Below are positions 18,999 to 30,322 of a DNA stretch of 64,000 bases, in pieces. Each line of letters begins with the position of its first letter. Positions within the stretch are counted from its first letter, which is position 1. A program made the translations under genes and the position numbers. This DNA comes from Morganella morganii H1r (lineage in GTDB: Bacteria > Pseudomonadota > Gammaproteobacteria > Enterobacterales > Enterobacteriaceae): NCBI RefSeq assembly GCF_000633515.1, contig NZ_AYMP01000005.1, positions 1 through 64,000 on the forward strand, read 5' to 3'. The notes under the pieces were generated by a model. It saw only the letters and a program-made list of their open reading frames with translations, had not been told where the DNA came from and did no database searches.

Positions 18999-20009
18999 TC
19001 ACTGTGGCAGCAGGGACAGCGTTTCATTAAAGCCAAAACGAATATTCATGCACTGAACCGCCTGAGCAGCCGCACCTTTGAGCAGATTATCCTCTGCACC
19101 AACGACAATCAGATGCTCACCCTGCACGGCAAAACCCAGGTCACAGAACGGCTGGCCGACAACGGCATTCAGTGCCGGTACGCCGTGGTCATACACCCGC
19201 ACCAGCGGTTTATCGTCATAGGCGCCGTGATAGGCCGCGCTGACCTGCTCTGCCGTTACGCCGTTTTTCAGTCTGCAGGTGATGGTTGCCAGGATCCCGC
19301 GCTTAAAATTGCCGAGATGCGGGGTAAAAATCACCGGTGTGCCGAGATGCGCGGCAATTTCCGGCTGATGCCGGTGAGTAAACAGCCCGTAGGGTTGCAG
19401 ACTCACCTCACAAAAACTGTTATTCAGCGCAGCTTTACGCCCCGCGCCGCTTACACCGCTGGTGGCATTAATCACCGGCCATTGGGTCAGATCCAGCAAC
19501 GCATTATCGAGCAGCGGTTTCAGTGCCAGCTGGGAGACGGTCGGATAACAACCCGGTACCGCAATCAGCTGTGCGGTACGGATATTTTCATGCTGCCATT
19601 CCGCCAGCCCGTACACGGCCTGAGCCAATAAGGCGGTATGTTTGTGTTCAAATCCGTAGTATTGTGGGTAAAAATTATCCTGCTGAACGCGGTAAGCGCC
19701 TGAAAGATCAAACACCACGCAACCCGCCGCAAGGAAAACCGGGACAAGGTCATGGCTGACTTCATGGGCGGTTGCCAGGAACACCACATCGGTATTTTGT
19801 GCAGCGGCGGCCGGGTCTGTCAGCGGCTCCAGCGGTAAATCCACCAGGCCCCTGAACTGCGGATGCAGATCCGAAAAGCATTTTCCGGCATCCGCACTGT
19901 TGGCGGATACCATCAGGCCGGCCAGTTCCGTCTGCGGGTGGCGTTGGATATAAGCAGCGAGCTCTGCGCCGGTATATCCGCTGGCACCGATAATCAGCGT
20001 TTTCAACAT
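18999..20009 (-). CDS. argC: N-acetyl-gamma-glutamyl-phosphate reductase ArgC
   Basis: NADPH-dependent reduction of acetylglutamyl phosphate. It has an N-terminal Rossmann motif [10 protein letters not shown] and the catalytic cysteine in VPGCYPT (Cys154). 336 aa, close to E. coli (334). It is first in argCBGH; its start is 97 bp from the divergent argE, with ArgR operators between. Confidence 0.97.
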   Translation of the reverse strand: MLKTLIIGASGYTGAELAAYIQRHPQTELAGLMVSANSADAGKCFSDLHPQFRGLVDLPLEPLTDPAAAAQNTDVVFLATAHEVSHDLVPVFLAAGCVVFDLSGAYRVQQDNFYPQYYGFEHKHTALLAQAVYGLAEWQHENIRTAQLIAVPGCYPTVSQLALKPLLDNALLDLTQWPVINATSGVSGAGRKAALNNSFCEVSLQPYGLFTHRHQPEIAAHLGTPVIFTPHLGNFKRGILATITCRLKNGVTAEQVSAAYHGAYDDKPLVRVYDHGVPALNAVVGQPFCDLGFAVQGEHLIVVGAEDNLLKGAAAQAVQCMNIRFGFNETLSLLPQ

Positions 20010-20042
20010 AAGTTATCTTCACCTTGTACCTGAAACACAAAC

Positions 20043-20083
20043 AATGTATTTTTATTCACATAAACTGCATGAATATTGATACT
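20043..20083. promoter_or_regulatory. ArgR operators between argC and argE
   Basis: Two ARG-box-like 18-mers lie side by side: AATGTATTTTTATTCACA (20043-20060) and TGCATGAATATTGATACT (about 20066-20083). They resemble the consensus WNTGAATWWWWATTCANW and sit between divergent argC and argE, the same arrangement as the E. coli argECBH control region. Confidence 0.75.
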
Positions 20084-20106
20084 ATTATGACTAAAGGCTG
20101 TCAACA

Positions 20107-21267
20107 GTGAATATTAAATTACCTGCATTTATTGAGATTTATCGTCAGCTCATCGCGGCACCTTCCATCAGTTCCACGGAAGCGGAATCTGATCAGAGCA
20201 ATGAAACTGTTATCAATCTGCTGGCGACCTGGTTTGAAACCCTGGGGTTTGATGTCGAGGTGCAACCCGTTCCGGAAACACGCGGCAAGTTCAATCTGCT
20301 TGCCAGTCTCGGGGATGGTGACGGCGGTCTGCTGCTGTGCGGCCACACCGATACCGTTCCGTTTGATGAAGGGCGCTGGAGCAAAGATCCCTTCACCCTG
20401 ACAGAACAGAACAACAAACTGTACGGGCTGGGAACGGCGGATATGAAGGGCTTTTTCGCTTTTATCCTCGACGCGCTGCGCGATATCAGTGTGAAAGATT
20501 TGCAGCACCCGCTCTATATCCTCGCCACCGCAGATGAAGAGACCACCATGGCCGGGGTGCGCTATTTTGCCGCCAATGCCGCTATCCGCCCGTCCTTTGC
20601 CATTATCGGCGAACCCACGTCGTTACAGCCGGTGCGGGCACACAAAGGCCACCTCTCCAATGCTATCCGCATTACCGGTCAGTCCGGTCATTCCAGTGAT
20701 CCGGCGCGCGGCGTCAATGCGATTGAGCTGATGAATGAATCCATCACACACCTGATGTCGCTGCGTAACGAGCTGAAAGAAAAATTCAATAACCCGGCGT
20801 TTGTTATTCCGTATCCGACCATGAATTTCGGTCATATTCACGGCGGTGATGCGGCAAACCGTATCTGCGGCTGCTGTGAATTACATATGGATATCCGCCC
20901 GCTGCCGGGTATGACCCTCAGTGATATCGATGACATGCTCAATACCACGCTGGAGCCGGTGAAACAGCGCTGGCCGGGACGGCTGGCGATTGAGGAGCTG
21001 CACGCGCCTATCCCGGGTTACGCCTGCCCGACGGATCATAAAATGGTCGGTGTGATTGAAAACCTGCTCGGCGAAAAAGCGCAGACCGTCAATTACTGCA
21101 CCGAAGCACCGTTTATTCAGGATCTGTGCCCGACTCTGGTTCTCGGTCCCGGTTCAATTGAACAGGCGCATCAGCCGGATGAGTTTCTCGAAACCCGCTT
21201 TATTGAGCCGACCCGCGAACTGCTGACTCAGCTTGTCACCCATTTCTGCTGCAAAACTCCCGAATAA
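20107..21267 (+). CDS. argE: Acetylornithine deacetylase ArgE
   Basis: Zn/Co-dependent M20-family hydrolase making ornithine from N-acetylornithine. The metal-binding motifs [13 protein letters not shown] and GTADMKG, the catalytic Glu pair in [11 protein letters not shown], and the dimer-domain segment [11 protein letters not shown] are visible. 386 aa with a GTG start; the N-terminus [20 protein letters not shown] aligns with E. coli from its first residue. It is divergent from argC and followed by a terminator. Confidence 0.97.
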   Translation: MNIKLPAFIEIYRQLIAAPSISSTEAESDQSNETVINLLATWFETLGFDVEVQPVPETRGKFNLLASLGDGDGGLLLCGHTDTVPFDEGRWSKDPFTLTEQNNKLYGLGTADMKGFFAFILDALRDISVKDLQHPLYILATADEETTMAGVRYFAANAAIRPSFAIIGEPTSLQPVRAHKGHLSNAIRITGQSGHSSDPARGVNAIELMNESITHLMSLRNELKEKFNNPAFVIPYPTMNFGHIHGGDAANRICGCCELHMDIRPLPGMTLSDIDDMLNTTLEPVKQRWPGRLAIEELHAPIPGYACPTDHKMVGVIENLLGEKAQTVNYCTEAPFIQDLCPTLVLGPGSIEQAHQPDEFLETRFIEPTRELLTQLVTHFCCKTPE

Positions 21268-21274
21268 TTCTTCT

Positions 21275-21305
21275 CAGCGGACAGCCCGTCTGTCCGCTGT
21301 TTTTC
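21275..21305 (+). terminator. Rho-independent terminator after argE
   Basis: CAGCGGACAG / CTGTCCGCTG, 10-bp stem with a 5-nt loop, followed by TTTTT. Confidence 0.88.
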
Positions 21306-21370
21306 CCTGATCATGACAATTTTTCATGCAGTGCGTGAGAAACCCTCACCCGTACTGTGACAATTAGTGG

Positions 21371-21430
21371 TTGACGTTTAACCAATTCATCCCGTAATCT
21401 ACATCCAGACGTCTAAACGTATAGACATTC
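21371..21430 (+). promoter_or_regulatory. metF promoter with tandem MetJ boxes
   Basis: A -35 TTGACG (21371-21376) and -10 TAATCT (21395-21400) are followed by three contiguous 8-bp Met boxes: AGACGTCT (21407-21414, perfect consensus), AAACGTAT and AGACATTC (to 21430). MetJ with SAM should repress metF here. Confidence 0.85.
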
Positions 21431-21505
21431 AAATAATCACGTGCCGGGATATATACCCAACGTCATTCAGGATGCAACCAACGAACCTGCAATTTGAATG
21501 AATAA

Positions 21506-22441
<936 letters not shown>

Positions 22442-22532
22442 AAGATAACGATATCATTGAGCAGTCAGAGTGAAACACCGGTAAGTACGGTTCCCGGGTT
22501 CCGGATTCATTTCTGATAACACCACCCACAAT

Positions 22533-22563
22533 AAAGCGCCCGGCAGATTTCACCGGGCGCTTT
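22533..22563. terminator. Hairpin terminator downstream of metF
   Basis: AAAGCGCCCGG pairs with CCGGGCGCTTT around a 9-nt loop. It lies between metF and the convergent unknown gene and can act in both directions. Confidence 0.8.
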
Positions 22564-22596
22564 AAGACGGTAAAAAATATATCAGCGCTTATTTCA

Positions 22597-22971
22597 TCAA
22601 TTGTCTTTCATTGATTCTAACGTGATAACATCATACGCATCTAATACAGGGTTGTGTTCAGCATGATTAATATCATGTGCCACCAATATGTCAGAAATAA
22701 CGCCTTTTTTAATTTCACCTGTATAGCGCTCAACTATCTCTGTTCCGCGGATCAACTCACTGCCTGCACCCTTTTCTGCCATCTCCAGTACCGCCCGTAT
22801 TTTTTCCTGCATCTCCGGTGCAGTGTCCGGTTTATGCAGTTGTTTGCTCAGCATGTCATACAGCTCCTGTGCGGAGCACTCCGATGCTTTCAGCACAGAT
22901 AATCTGCCAATAGACGCACTGCCGGGTACACCCGTTTCACTTCTGGCAAAGATCTTATCAGGTATTGCCAT
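22597..22971 (-). CDS. Unknown protein, C-terminal part of a decayed tandem paralogue
   Basis: 124 aa from the ATG at 22971. It shares with the gene at 23265-23894 a core of about 40 residues (SIGRLSVLKASECSAQELYD...MLSKQLHKPDTAPEMQEKIR). Homology also continues upstream of this ATG without a start codon (PEYYTEGFTGECVKKLNM against PERYTTDAMKRGAEKLGM), up to an in-frame TAA. Together with the N-terminal remnant at 22983-23090 this indicates an internal deletion and frameshift. Function is unknown. Confidence 0.55.
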   Translation of the reverse strand: MAIPDKIFARSETGVPGSASIGRLSVLKASECSAQELYDMLSKQLHKPDTAPEMQEKIRAVLEMAEKGAGSELIRGTEIVERYTGEIKKGVISDILVAHDINHAEHNPVLDAYDVITLESMKDN

Positions 22972-22982
22972 ATTAAGTTTTT

Positions 22983-23090
22983 TTACACACTCTCCGGTGA
23001 ATCCCTCTGTATAGTATTCCGGTTTTCCGCTGTAATCTGACTTACTGGTGTTTTATGCATCAAATCCTGTATTACTGCTCTTGATTGCAT
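22983..23090 (-). pseudogene. N-terminal remnant of the decayed paralogue
   Basis: A 35-codon frame beginning at an ATG after AAGGAATGAAAAA. Its PVSQITAENRNTIQ stretch resembles SVSGIPPTESRNIFQ near the start of the intact neighbour. It ends in TAA in a different frame from the 124-aa remainder, consistent with a frameshifted, internally deleted copy. Confidence 0.45.
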
Positions 23091-23145
23091 TTTTTCATTC
23101 CTTATTTAATAAAAAAAAAATAAATAGTAAGGAATGAAATTGTTG

Positions 23146-23185
23146 CCGTATTTTAAGAAAGCACCATTTTCTCAGAAAAAATACG
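23146..23185 (-). promoter_or_regulatory. Leader hairpin repeat, copy 2
   Basis: CGTATTTT (minus-strand reading) is complementary to AAAATACG about 20 nt on, upstream of the decayed paralogue. The block 23126-23170 is nearly the same as 23928-23972 upstream of the intact paralogue, so the control region was duplicated with the gene. Its role is unknown. Confidence 0.45.
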
Positions 23186-23197
23186 AAGCAATAACAG

Positions 23198-23232
23198 AAA
23201 GGCCGCAACAATATATGTCACGGCCTTTTTAG
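23198..23232. terminator. Hairpin terminator between the two paralogues
   Basis: AAAGGCCG pairs with CGGCCTTT around a 15-nt AT-rich loop. The T-tract is stronger on the plus strand, but the site lies directly past the intact minus-strand gene. Confidence 0.65.
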
Positions 23233-23264
23233 TACTTAACGGCTAATACCGCTGAATTTTCTTA

Positions 23265-23894
23265 TTACGAAGATAAACTATTACTCAATTTTTCAAGTTC
23301 TTTAACAGTGTCACTGTCTAATACTACACCACCACCAATTTCATTCCTGCGGTGTTCCTTCAATATATCGGCACTGATAATGATCTGCTGTTTATTCATA
23401 CCACGTTCAACCATGTCAGTGTATGCCTCAGGGTTTATAGCTGTATCCGCCTTACCCAGTACCATTTGTATTTTTTCACGCATCTCCTGCGAAGTCCCGG
23501 GTTTATCCATCTGTTTACTCAGCATGTCATGCAATTCCTGTGCGGAATACTCTGTTGTTTTCAGGACAGATAATTTACCGATAGACGCAGCAGCAGATGT
23601 ATCCGCTTTACTGCTGACAGAAACCTTACTATCCGGCGATGTCATACCAAGCTTTTCTGCACCTCGTTTCATCGCATCTGTTGTATAGCGCTCCGGTTCA
23701 GCCAGTGTCAGAGCAGCCAGCCTTTCACACGCTTTTTGTATATTATGATCTTTCTGTGTACTGCATCCCGTGGAGAATGTCTTACAACTGTTCACAACCG
23801 CGACAAACTTATCCGCTATCGTCTGAAAAATATTCCGGCTTTCCGTTGGCGGTATCCCACTGACCGATGGCAGCCCTATTGCATTTACTGGCAT
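23265..23894 (-). CDS. Unknown 209-aa protein, intact member of a tandem pair
   Basis: The start at 23894 follows GGAAAGGAAAAATG; the open frame extends further upstream but without a good start. The N-terminus is Ser/Thr/Pro-rich without a signal peptide (MPVNAIGLPSVSGIPPTESR), which would suit a type III substrate but is not proof. The core SIGKLSVLKTTEYSAQELHD is shared with the neighbour, followed by a helical region and an acidic, Leu/Ser-rich tail. I do not recognise the family. It has its own leader hairpin, and lies between metF and ppc in an apparently acquired segment. Confidence 0.6.
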   Translation of the reverse strand: MPVNAIGLPSVSGIPPTESRNIFQTIADKFVAVVNSCKTFSTGCSTQKDHNIQKACERLAALTLAEPERYTTDAMKRGAEKLGMTSPDSKVSVSSKADTSAAASIGKLSVLKTTEYSAQELHDMLSKQMDKPGTSQEMREKIQMVLGKADTAINPEAYTDMVERGMNKQQIIISADILKEHRRNEIGGGVVLDSDTVKELEKLSNSLSS

Positions 23895-23949
23895 TTTTCC
23901 TTTCCTCACTGAATTAACAACACACAGATAGTAAGGAATGAACCGGTTA

Positions 23950-23994
23950 CCGTATTTTAAGAAACCACCATTCGCTTCCGGTAAAAAAATACGG
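23950..23994 (-). promoter_or_regulatory. Leader hairpin repeat, copy 1
   Basis: CCGTATTTTT and AAAATACGG (minus-strand order) flank about 26 nt upstream of the intact paralogue. It is the counterpart of the copy at 23146-23185. Confidence 0.45.
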
Positions 23995-24039
23995 GTTACA
24001 CACTTTCGTCTGTAACCCGTGTCATAAAGAACGATGCCT

Positions 24040-24375
24040 TTAGGAGAACTCTTTAAATGCCTTAATCGTATTCGCCGCATACATCACGGACGGTCCGCCC
24101 CCCATACCGATAGCAATGCCGAGCGCTTCTGATAATTCCTGCTCCGTAACGCCCAGCTCCACCAGCGTCTTGGTATGAAAACCAATGCAGCCGTCACAGC
24201 GGTTGGCAACCGCAATCGCTACCGCTATCAGCTCTTTGGTCTTTTTATCCAGTGCGCCATCAGCCGTGCTGCTTTGCATGATGCTCATAAACGCGCCCAT
24301 CACATCCGGAATATTTTTGTGTAATTCCTGCATATTGCCGGCGATATCGCTGATCACATCTTTGTAGTAGGACAT
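24040..24375 (-). CDS. AhpD-like / carboxymuconolactone decarboxylase family protein
   Basis: 111 aa. The AhpD/CMD core is clear: DKKTKELIAVAIAVANRCDG with a CDGCIGFH redox motif (Cys-X-X-Cys then His) near residues 59-66, and a following helical segment TLVELGVTEQELSEAL. Such proteins act as alkylhydroperoxidase-like thiol oxidoreductases; the physiological substrate here is unknown. It is a single-gene unit between the unknown pair and ppc. Confidence 0.85.
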   Translation of the reverse strand: MSYYKDVISDIAGNMQELHKNIPDVMGAFMSIMQSSTADGALDKKTKELIAVAIAVANRCDGCIGFHTKTLVELGVTEQELSEALGIAIGMGGGPSVMYAANTIKAFKEFS

Positions 24376-24464
24376 AGTTACCCCTGTTATAGATATTGAT
24401 AATATATACTATTATATAATATTAAATCAGATAACATACAACCCTTTTCCGGCAAACGGATGTC

Positions 24465-24495
24465 AAAAAAAATGGCCGCTGATAAAGGCGGCCAT
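24465..24495 (-). terminator. Rho-independent terminator of ppc
   Basis: On the minus strand ATGGCCGC pairs with GCGGCCAT around an 8-nt loop, followed by a run of T residues (24465-24471). Confidence 0.88.
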
Positions 24496-24524
24496 CCGGA
24501 GTAAAAAAATACGTGCTGATAATA

Positions 24525-27158
24525 TCAGCCGGTATTTCGCATACCGGCGGCAATACCGGCGATAGTGACCATCAGTGCCTGCTCTACCTGCGGATCAGAC
24601 TGATCACATTCGCGTGAGCGGTGCAGCAGTTCAGCCTGTAAGACGTTCAGCGGATCGGTGTACACGTTACGCAAAGCGATAGATTCCGCAATCCACGGCA
24701 GATCCGCCATTAACTGCTCATCTTTGGAAATCATCAGGACACTCTTAATATCCTCTGATAACTGTTCGCGCAGTTTTGCCCCCAGCGGCCACAGGCGCGG
24801 CTCCACCAGACGCTGGTCATAGTATTCCGCCAGCCATAAATCGACTTTGGCGAACACCATTTCCAGCATACCGATGCGTGTTCTGAAGAATGGCCACTGA
24901 TAATACATCACTTCCAGCATGGCCCGGTTGCCTTCATCCACCGCCGTTTTCAGTGCCGCACCCGCGCCGAGCCAGGCCGGCAGCATCAGGCGGTTTTGTG
25001 ACCAGGCAAAAATCCACGGGATCGCACGAAGTGTTTCCACGCCGCCGGTCGGGCGGCGTTTTGCCGGACGGGAGCCCAGTGGTAATTTGCCAAGCTCCTG
25101 CTCCGGCGTGGCCGCGCGGAAATACGGGACAAAATCCGGCTGTTCGCGGACATAGTCGCGGTACATCTCACAGGAGACATCAGAAAGGCGATCCATAATT
25201 GCCGCCCACTCCGGTTTCGGTTCCGGCGGCGGCAGCAGATTCGCTTCCAGGCTGGCGCTGGCGTACATGGCCAGGCTGCTGATAGTGACCTGCGGCAGAC
25301 CAAACTTAAAGCGGATCATCTCACCCTGTTCTGTCACACGCAGACCGCCTTTCAGGCTTCCCGGCGGTTGTGAGAGCAGTGCGGCGTGTGCCGGTGCACC
25401 GCCACGGCCGATGGTGCCCCCGCGACCGTGGAACAGCGTCAGTGTCACGCCTTCACGGGCGCAGACTTTAATCAGTGCATCCTGAGCGCGGTACTGTGCC
25501 CAGGACGCGGCCATTACCCCGGCATCTTTGGCGGAGTCAGAGTAACCGATCATCACCATCTGACGGTCATTTATCAGATTGCGGTACCAGTCAATGCTCA
25601 GCAGGCGGGTGATGACACTCTCTGCGTTATTGAGGTCATCAAGGGTTTCAAACAGCGGTGCGACCGGCAATGTGACCGGGCTGCCGGATTCTTTCAGCAG
25701 CAGTTTGACCGCCAGGACATCCGACGGCACTTTTGCCATCGAAATCACATAGGAGGCGACAGAATTTTCCGGTGATTCAGCAATCACCCGGCAGGTATCA
25801 AAAACTTCGCGGGTTTCATTGCTGCACTGCCAGTTCTGCGGTACCAGCGGACGCTTTGACTGCAGTTCACGCAGCAGGAATTCCTGTTTTTCCTCTTCCG
25901 GCCAGGCGGCGTAATCCCCGAGGCCGAGATACTGAGTCAGTTCAGACAAGGCTTCGGTATGACGGGTGCTTTCCTGGCGCACATCAATACGCACCAGCTG
26001 CAGACCGAAGCAGCGGATACGGCGCAGTGTATCCAGCAACTGACCGTTGGCAATTATTTTCATGCCGCACTCAACCAGTGAGCGGTAGCAAAGATACAGC
26101 GGCTCCCATAACTCTTCGTTATCGGTCAGCAGGTTATCCGGTTTAATCGCCGGTTCACCGGCCAGGCAGCGCTCCAGATAGTCCAGCGTGCTTTTCAGAC
26201 GGGCACGTAACTGTTTGGTGATGACACGGTACGGCTCTGCGGCATCTTCACCCACCCGCTCACGCAGCGCCGGTGTGCATTCGCTCATGGAGAGCTCGGA
26301 GACCAGCACCTGAATGTCATTATAGAACAGGTCAGCGGCCTTCCAGCGGCTGAGGGTCAGCACGCGCCGGGTGATATCTGCCGTGACATTCGGGTTACCG
26401 TCGCGGTCACCGCCCATCCAGGAGGTAAAGCGGATCGGCGTGGCTTCCACGGACAGGTTGTAGTCCAGTGACGCCTCAAGCTGCTCATTAAACTCGCGCA
26501 GAAACGCCGGAACACCTTCCCACAGACTGTTTTCCACCACAGCAAAGCCCCACTTCGCCTCATCAAGCGGTGTCGGACGGTCTTTGCGGATTTCATCGGT
26601 ATGCCAGGCCTGTGCCACCAGCTGACGCAGACGGCGCATAATACGATCATGCTCATAATCAGCCAGGTCGTCGTGATCCAACTGCGCCAGGCAGGTATTC
26701 ACCGCCACCAGTTTGTGGATCAGGGTACGGCGGGCAATTTCGGTCGGATGCGCGGTCAGCACCAGCTCAATAGAGAGCTCATCCACGGCCCTGCACATCG
26801 CTTCATTGGTGAAATTTTTGGCTTTCAGCTGATCAAACAGCGCCGCCAGGGCAACCGGATTACTGGCCGCCTCACCGTGCGGCGAAATGCTGTGATACTG
26901 CTCCGCCACGTTGGTTAAATTCAGGAACTGGTTAAATGCACGGGCAACCGGCAGCAGTTCTTCATTGGATAGATTTTGCAGTGTCATCAGCAGCTTCTGC
27001 CGCTGGATTTCATTACCGGCCTGTGACGCTTTGGATAACTTACGGATGGATTCTACTTTCTCGAGAATATGTTCACCCTGGGCCTCTTTGATCGTGTCTC
27101 CGAGGAGTTTCCCGAGCATACTGACGTTACTGCGCATTGCGGAATATTGTTGATTCAT
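24525..27158 (-). CDS. ppc: Phosphoenolpyruvate carboxylase Ppc
   Basis: Anaplerotic enzyme making oxaloacetate from PEP and bicarbonate. The catalytic His motif [12 protein letters not shown] (about residue 137), [14 protein letters not shown] and the glycine-rich [14 protein letters not shown] loop are present, and the C-terminus ends in NTG. 877 aa against 883 in E. coli. Allosteric control by acetyl-CoA and aspartate is expected from the family. Confidence 0.98.
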   Translation of the reverse strand: MNQQYSAMRSNVSMLGKLLGDTIKEAQGEHILEKVESIRKLSKASQAGNEIQRQKLLMTLQNLSNEELLPVARAFNQFLNLTNVAEQYHSISPHGEAASNPVALAALFDQLKAKNFTNEAMCRAVDELSIELVLTAHPTEIARRTLIHKLVAVNTCLAQLDHDDLADYEHDRIMRRLRQLVAQAWHTDEIRKDRPTPLDEAKWGFAVVENSLWEGVPAFLREFNEQLEASLDYNLSVEATPIRFTSWMGGDRDGNPNVTADITRRVLTLSRWKAADLFYNDIQVLVSELSMSECTPALRERVGEDAAEPYRVITKQLRARLKSTLDYLERCLAGEPAIKPDNLLTDNEELWEPLYLCYRSLVECGMKIIANGQLLDTLRRIRCFGLQLVRIDVRQESTRHTEALSELTQYLGLGDYAAWPEEEKQEFLLRELQSKRPLVPQNWQCSNETREVFDTCRVIAESPENSVASYVISMAKVPSDVLAVKLLLKESGSPVTLPVAPLFETLDDLNNAESVITRLLSIDWYRNLINDRQMVMIGYSDSAKDAGVMAASWAQYRAQDALIKVCAREGVTLTLFHGRGGTIGRGGAPAHAALLSQPPGSLKGGLRVTEQGEMIRFKFGLPQVTISSLAMYASASLEANLLPPPEPKPEWAAIMDRLSDVSCEMYRDYVREQPDFVPYFRAATPEQELGKLPLGSRPAKRRPTGGVETLRAIPWIFAWSQNRLMLPAWLGAGAALKTAVDEGNRAMLEVMYYQWPFFRTRIGMLEMVFAKVDLWLAEYYDQRLVEPRLWPLGAKLREQLSEDIKSVLMISKDEQLMADLPWIAESIALRNVYTDPLNVLQAELLHRSRECDQSDPQVEQALMVTIAGIAAGMRNTG

Positions 27159-27875
27159 ACGACCCCTGACCCTTATTGACGGCAGAATCCTATGACCGCC
27201 GGTGAGGAACTTTCAGCCGGCAGTTCTCTGTCCTGTACATCTTAGTGATTTCATACGACGGATTAATTCTTATTTTGTGACGCCGTTCCCTTGCATTTAC
27301 CTCTGCCCTATATTCATATCAAAAAAAACGCGCTTTGAAAGGACTTTATCAGATTTAATTACCGTACTGCCGTCATGTTGCACACAGGCAGATACCGGAT
27401 TATCGGGTAAAATTCCGTCCCGTCAGCATAATGAAAGGGAAAAACAAACGTCACAGACAGATATCGCGAATTAAGGCAAAAATAGTAACGATTCAGCCTG
27501 AGCGAAAATCCTCAGTCCGGCGGGGAAAATTCAGCGGAAACGTTTAATGGAAAATGTTTCATAGAAAACAACAGGGAAGTGAAAATAGTAACGGGATGCA
27601 ATTAAATCCGTTAATTGCATCCCGCCGGGATTGTTTCTGTCCTCAGACTGACATCCTGTCAGAAAAAGCACGTCCGGTGCATATCCTTACCATGACATCC
27701 TGTCACAGCCATCATCCATGATGGTTATATGTCCATCCTGAAACATCACCATGCGTTATTTATACCAACGCTGTACTATAAACTTAATAAGACAATTCCC
27801 GTTATAGTCGTTTTTTGTCCCGTATACCGGTTTTTTAAGACTATTTAACCCCGGTTGTCATCGCAATCCGATGCA
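27159..27875. other. 717-bp intergenic region between metL and ppc with inverted repeats
   Basis: No convincing gene. It must hold the ppc promoter near its left end. A perfect 13-bp palindrome (GGGATGCAATTAA at 27593-27605 and TTAATTGCATCCC at 27611-27623, 5-nt loop) and two copies of TGACATCCTGTCA (27649-27661, 27693-27705) lie in the middle. A possible small RNA or operators cannot be excluded. Confidence 0.5.
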
Positions 27876-30314
27876 TTACAGCAATTGCGCCAGACGGTTT
27901 AAGTCTGACTGAATCGCCCCGGCGGTGACATCACGTCCGGCACCCGGTCCGCGGATCACCAGCGGATTATCACGGTACCAGCGGCTTTCCACGGCAAAGA
28001 GGTTATCACCCGGCTGTAATGAGGCCAGCGGGTGATCAGGCCGGACCGCTTCCACCCCGACCCGGGCTTTGCCGTTGGCATCAAAACGGGCCACATAACG
28101 CAGCACCATGCCCATTTCACGGGCAGCTTCCAGGCGGCAGGCCATCTGTTCATTCAGTGCCGTGACATTCTCAAAGAAGTGATCCGGTGTGCCTTCCTGT
28201 GCCGCTTCCGGCACCAGGGATTCCACCCGGACATCTTCCGGCTCAATTTCATACCCGGCTTCGCGGGCAAGGATAATCAGCTTGCGCATCACATCCTGAC
28301 CGGACAAATCAATACGCGGATCCGGCTCGGTCAGCCCCTGCTGCCAGGCCTGCTCCACCAGCTCGCTGAACGGTACGGTACCGTCGAATTGCAGAAACAG
28401 CCAGGAGAGTGTGCCGGAGAAGATCCCGCTGATCGCCAGAATGCTGTCACCGCTTTCATGCAGATCGCGCACACAGTGGTTGATCGGCAATCCCGCACCG
28501 ACAGTGGCGTTGTACAGCCAGTGACGCCCGGTTTTACGGAATGCATCGCGGATCTGACGGTAATCCCGGGTTTTTGCCGCCCCGGCGATTTTGTTGGCAC
28601 TGATAACATGGAAACCGTACGCGGCAAAATCAGCGTAGCTTTCCGCCAGGGTTTTGCTGGCAGTCAGGTCGATAATCACCAGGTCATCAAACGGATGGTT
28701 GCGCATCCACAGATACAGGGTGTCTTCATCGGTGATCGGCTCGGCCTCCTCATTGAAGAAAGCCAGTGCGCGGCTCGGATCCAGTCCGTCATAACTGAGC
28801 AGCGCTCTTTCGCTGTCCGCCACCCCGGCGAGAATAAATTCAAACCCGCTGCGGGCAGAAAGATTGCGCTGCTCACGCGCAAACAATTCCAGCCAGCGGC
28901 TGCCGATATTGCCTTTGCCGAACACCATCAGACCGATCTGTTTTTCCGCACGGAACAGACTCTGGTGCAGACCCTGAATCACATGCCCGGTCTGTCGGGT
29001 GCGCAGAATCGCCACCAGGCTGATGCCGTCCTCGGCCTGCCAGATAAATTCCACCGGCTGGTCTTTGAGCTGCTGATAAAAACGGTGGTAATGCAGCAGG
29101 TTTTTACAGACCCCCGCCCCGACCAGCGCCACCAGTGAGAAGCCGTCACGCAGTGTCAGAGAGCCCGGCAGCCCGGCACTTTCCAGTACGTGCAGGGCGC
29201 TGTCTGCCACTTCGGCGGTATAACTGAGCTGAATAAGATTATCATCATTATGCAGACCAACCGCCAGCGGGCGGATCTGGCTGCGTTTAAGCAGCAGATC
29301 AATACTTTTATAACGCGCCTTCGCATCATCTCCGGCCGGCAGGCGGATATCAATCAGACAAACCTCATCATGGTTGGTGACGATTTTCGCTCCGGTACCG
29401 GATGCCAGCACGCGCTCAATTTTTGTCGAGCCCTGTTCCGGCTGATAACTGCAGCGCAGCTGTAAATCGATATCACTGACGGACACCGGCTGTAAGGTAC
29501 GGGTATGCAATACCGGTGCAGCGAGACGGGCCAGTTCACTGGCTTCATCCAGACGCAGCAGCGGCAGCAGACAGGCATCTTTGACTTTACGCGGATCCGA
29601 GCTGTAAACCCCCGCGACATCACTCCATATGGTGACTTTTTTCACCCCGGCCAGCGCACCGACCTGCGTGGCAGAATAGTCACTGCCGTTACGGCCGAGC
29701 AGTACGGTTTCCCCGGCAGCGTTGCGGGAGATAAACCCGGTCACCACCAGACGTTTACCCGGATGCAGCGCCAGCAACTCAGCCAGCAGCGGCTGCGACC
29801 GTGCGGTATCGACTTCCGGCTGCGCCGCCCGTTCCGCGCACAGAAATGTGCGGGCATCCAGCCATTGCGCCGCCATGCCCTGCTCCTGAAGCACCTGCGC
29901 CATCAGACGGGCAGACCAGATCTCCCCGTGACCGACCACTTCCGCGTAAATCACATCATTCAGCGGGTGTTTCAGCAGTTCAGCCAGGCGATGAATATCG
30001 TCATTAAACTGAAAAATCAGGACATTAGCCTGAACTTCCGGCAGCAAATCACTGATAAGGGCAGTCTGATAGCGTTGCAGGGTCTGTTGCGCCTGCTCTG
30101 CGGCAGCGCGGTCACTCTGACTCAGTTTGACCCAGTTAATCAGCTGGTTAGTGGTGCTGCCTGCGGCAGACACAACCATCAGGTCATCCGGCTCACTGTA
30201 GTTCGCCATAATATTCGCCACCCGCAGATAGCATTTCGCATCTGCCAGGCTGCTGCCGCCGAATTTATGTAACTGGCGTCCTTTTACTGATTCATCAATC
30301 ACCAACGCACTCAT
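27876..30314 (-). CDS. metL: Bifunctional aspartokinase II / homoserine dehydrogenase II MetL
   Basis: Catalyses the first and third steps of the aspartate pathway towards methionine. The N-terminal kinase starts KFGGSSLADAKCY with a GRNGSDYSA segment; the middle holds a degenerate regulatory region; the C-terminal dehydrogenase has GKGNIGSRWLELF (NAD fold) and the ANKIAGAAKTRDY catalytic region. 812 aa against 810 in E. coli. It is 8 bp downstream of metB and cotranscribed with it under MetJ control. Confidence 0.97.
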   Translation of the reverse strand: MSALVIDESVKGRQLHKFGGSSLADAKCYLRVANIMANYSEPDDLMVVSAAGSTTNQLINWVKLSQSDRAAAEQAQQTLQRYQTALISDLLPEVQANVLIFQFNDDIHRLAELLKHPLNDVIYAEVVGHGEIWSARLMAQVLQEQGMAAQWLDARTFLCAERAAQPEVDTARSQPLLAELLALHPGKRLVVTGFISRNAAGETVLLGRNGSDYSATQVGALAGVKKVTIWSDVAGVYSSDPRKVKDACLLPLLRLDEASELARLAAPVLHTRTLQPVSVSDIDLQLRCSYQPEQGSTKIERVLASGTGAKIVTNHDEVCLIDIRLPAGDDAKARYKSIDLLLKRSQIRPLAVGLHNDDNLIQLSYTAEVADSALHVLESAGLPGSLTLRDGFSLVALVGAGVCKNLLHYHRFYQQLKDQPVEFIWQAEDGISLVAILRTRQTGHVIQGLHQSLFRAEKQIGLMVFGKGNIGSRWLELFAREQRNLSARSGFEFILAGVADSERALLSYDGLDPSRALAFFNEEAEPITDEDTLYLWMRNHPFDDLVIIDLTASKTLAESYADFAAYGFHVISANKIAGAAKTRDYRQIRDAFRKTGRHWLYNATVGAGLPINHCVRDLHESGDSILAISGIFSGTLSWLFLQFDGTVPFSELVEQAWQQGLTEPDPRIDLSGQDVMRKLIILAREAGYEIEPEDVRVESLVPEAAQEGTPDHFFENVTALNEQMACRLEAAREMGMVLRYVARFDANGKARVGVEAVRPDHPLASLQPGDNLFAVESRWYRDNPLVIRGPGAGRDVTAGAIQSDLNRLAQLL

Positions 30315-30322
30315 GATTACCC

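Noticed and set aside
27202-27474. 90-codon plus-strand frame upstream of ppc
   Set aside because: No ribosome binding site, unlikely composition, and it overlaps the ppc promoter region.
28032-29138. 368-codon plus-strand frame opposite metL
   Set aside because: Antisense shadow of MetL, with low-complexity His/Gln/Arg-rich composition and no ribosome binding site.
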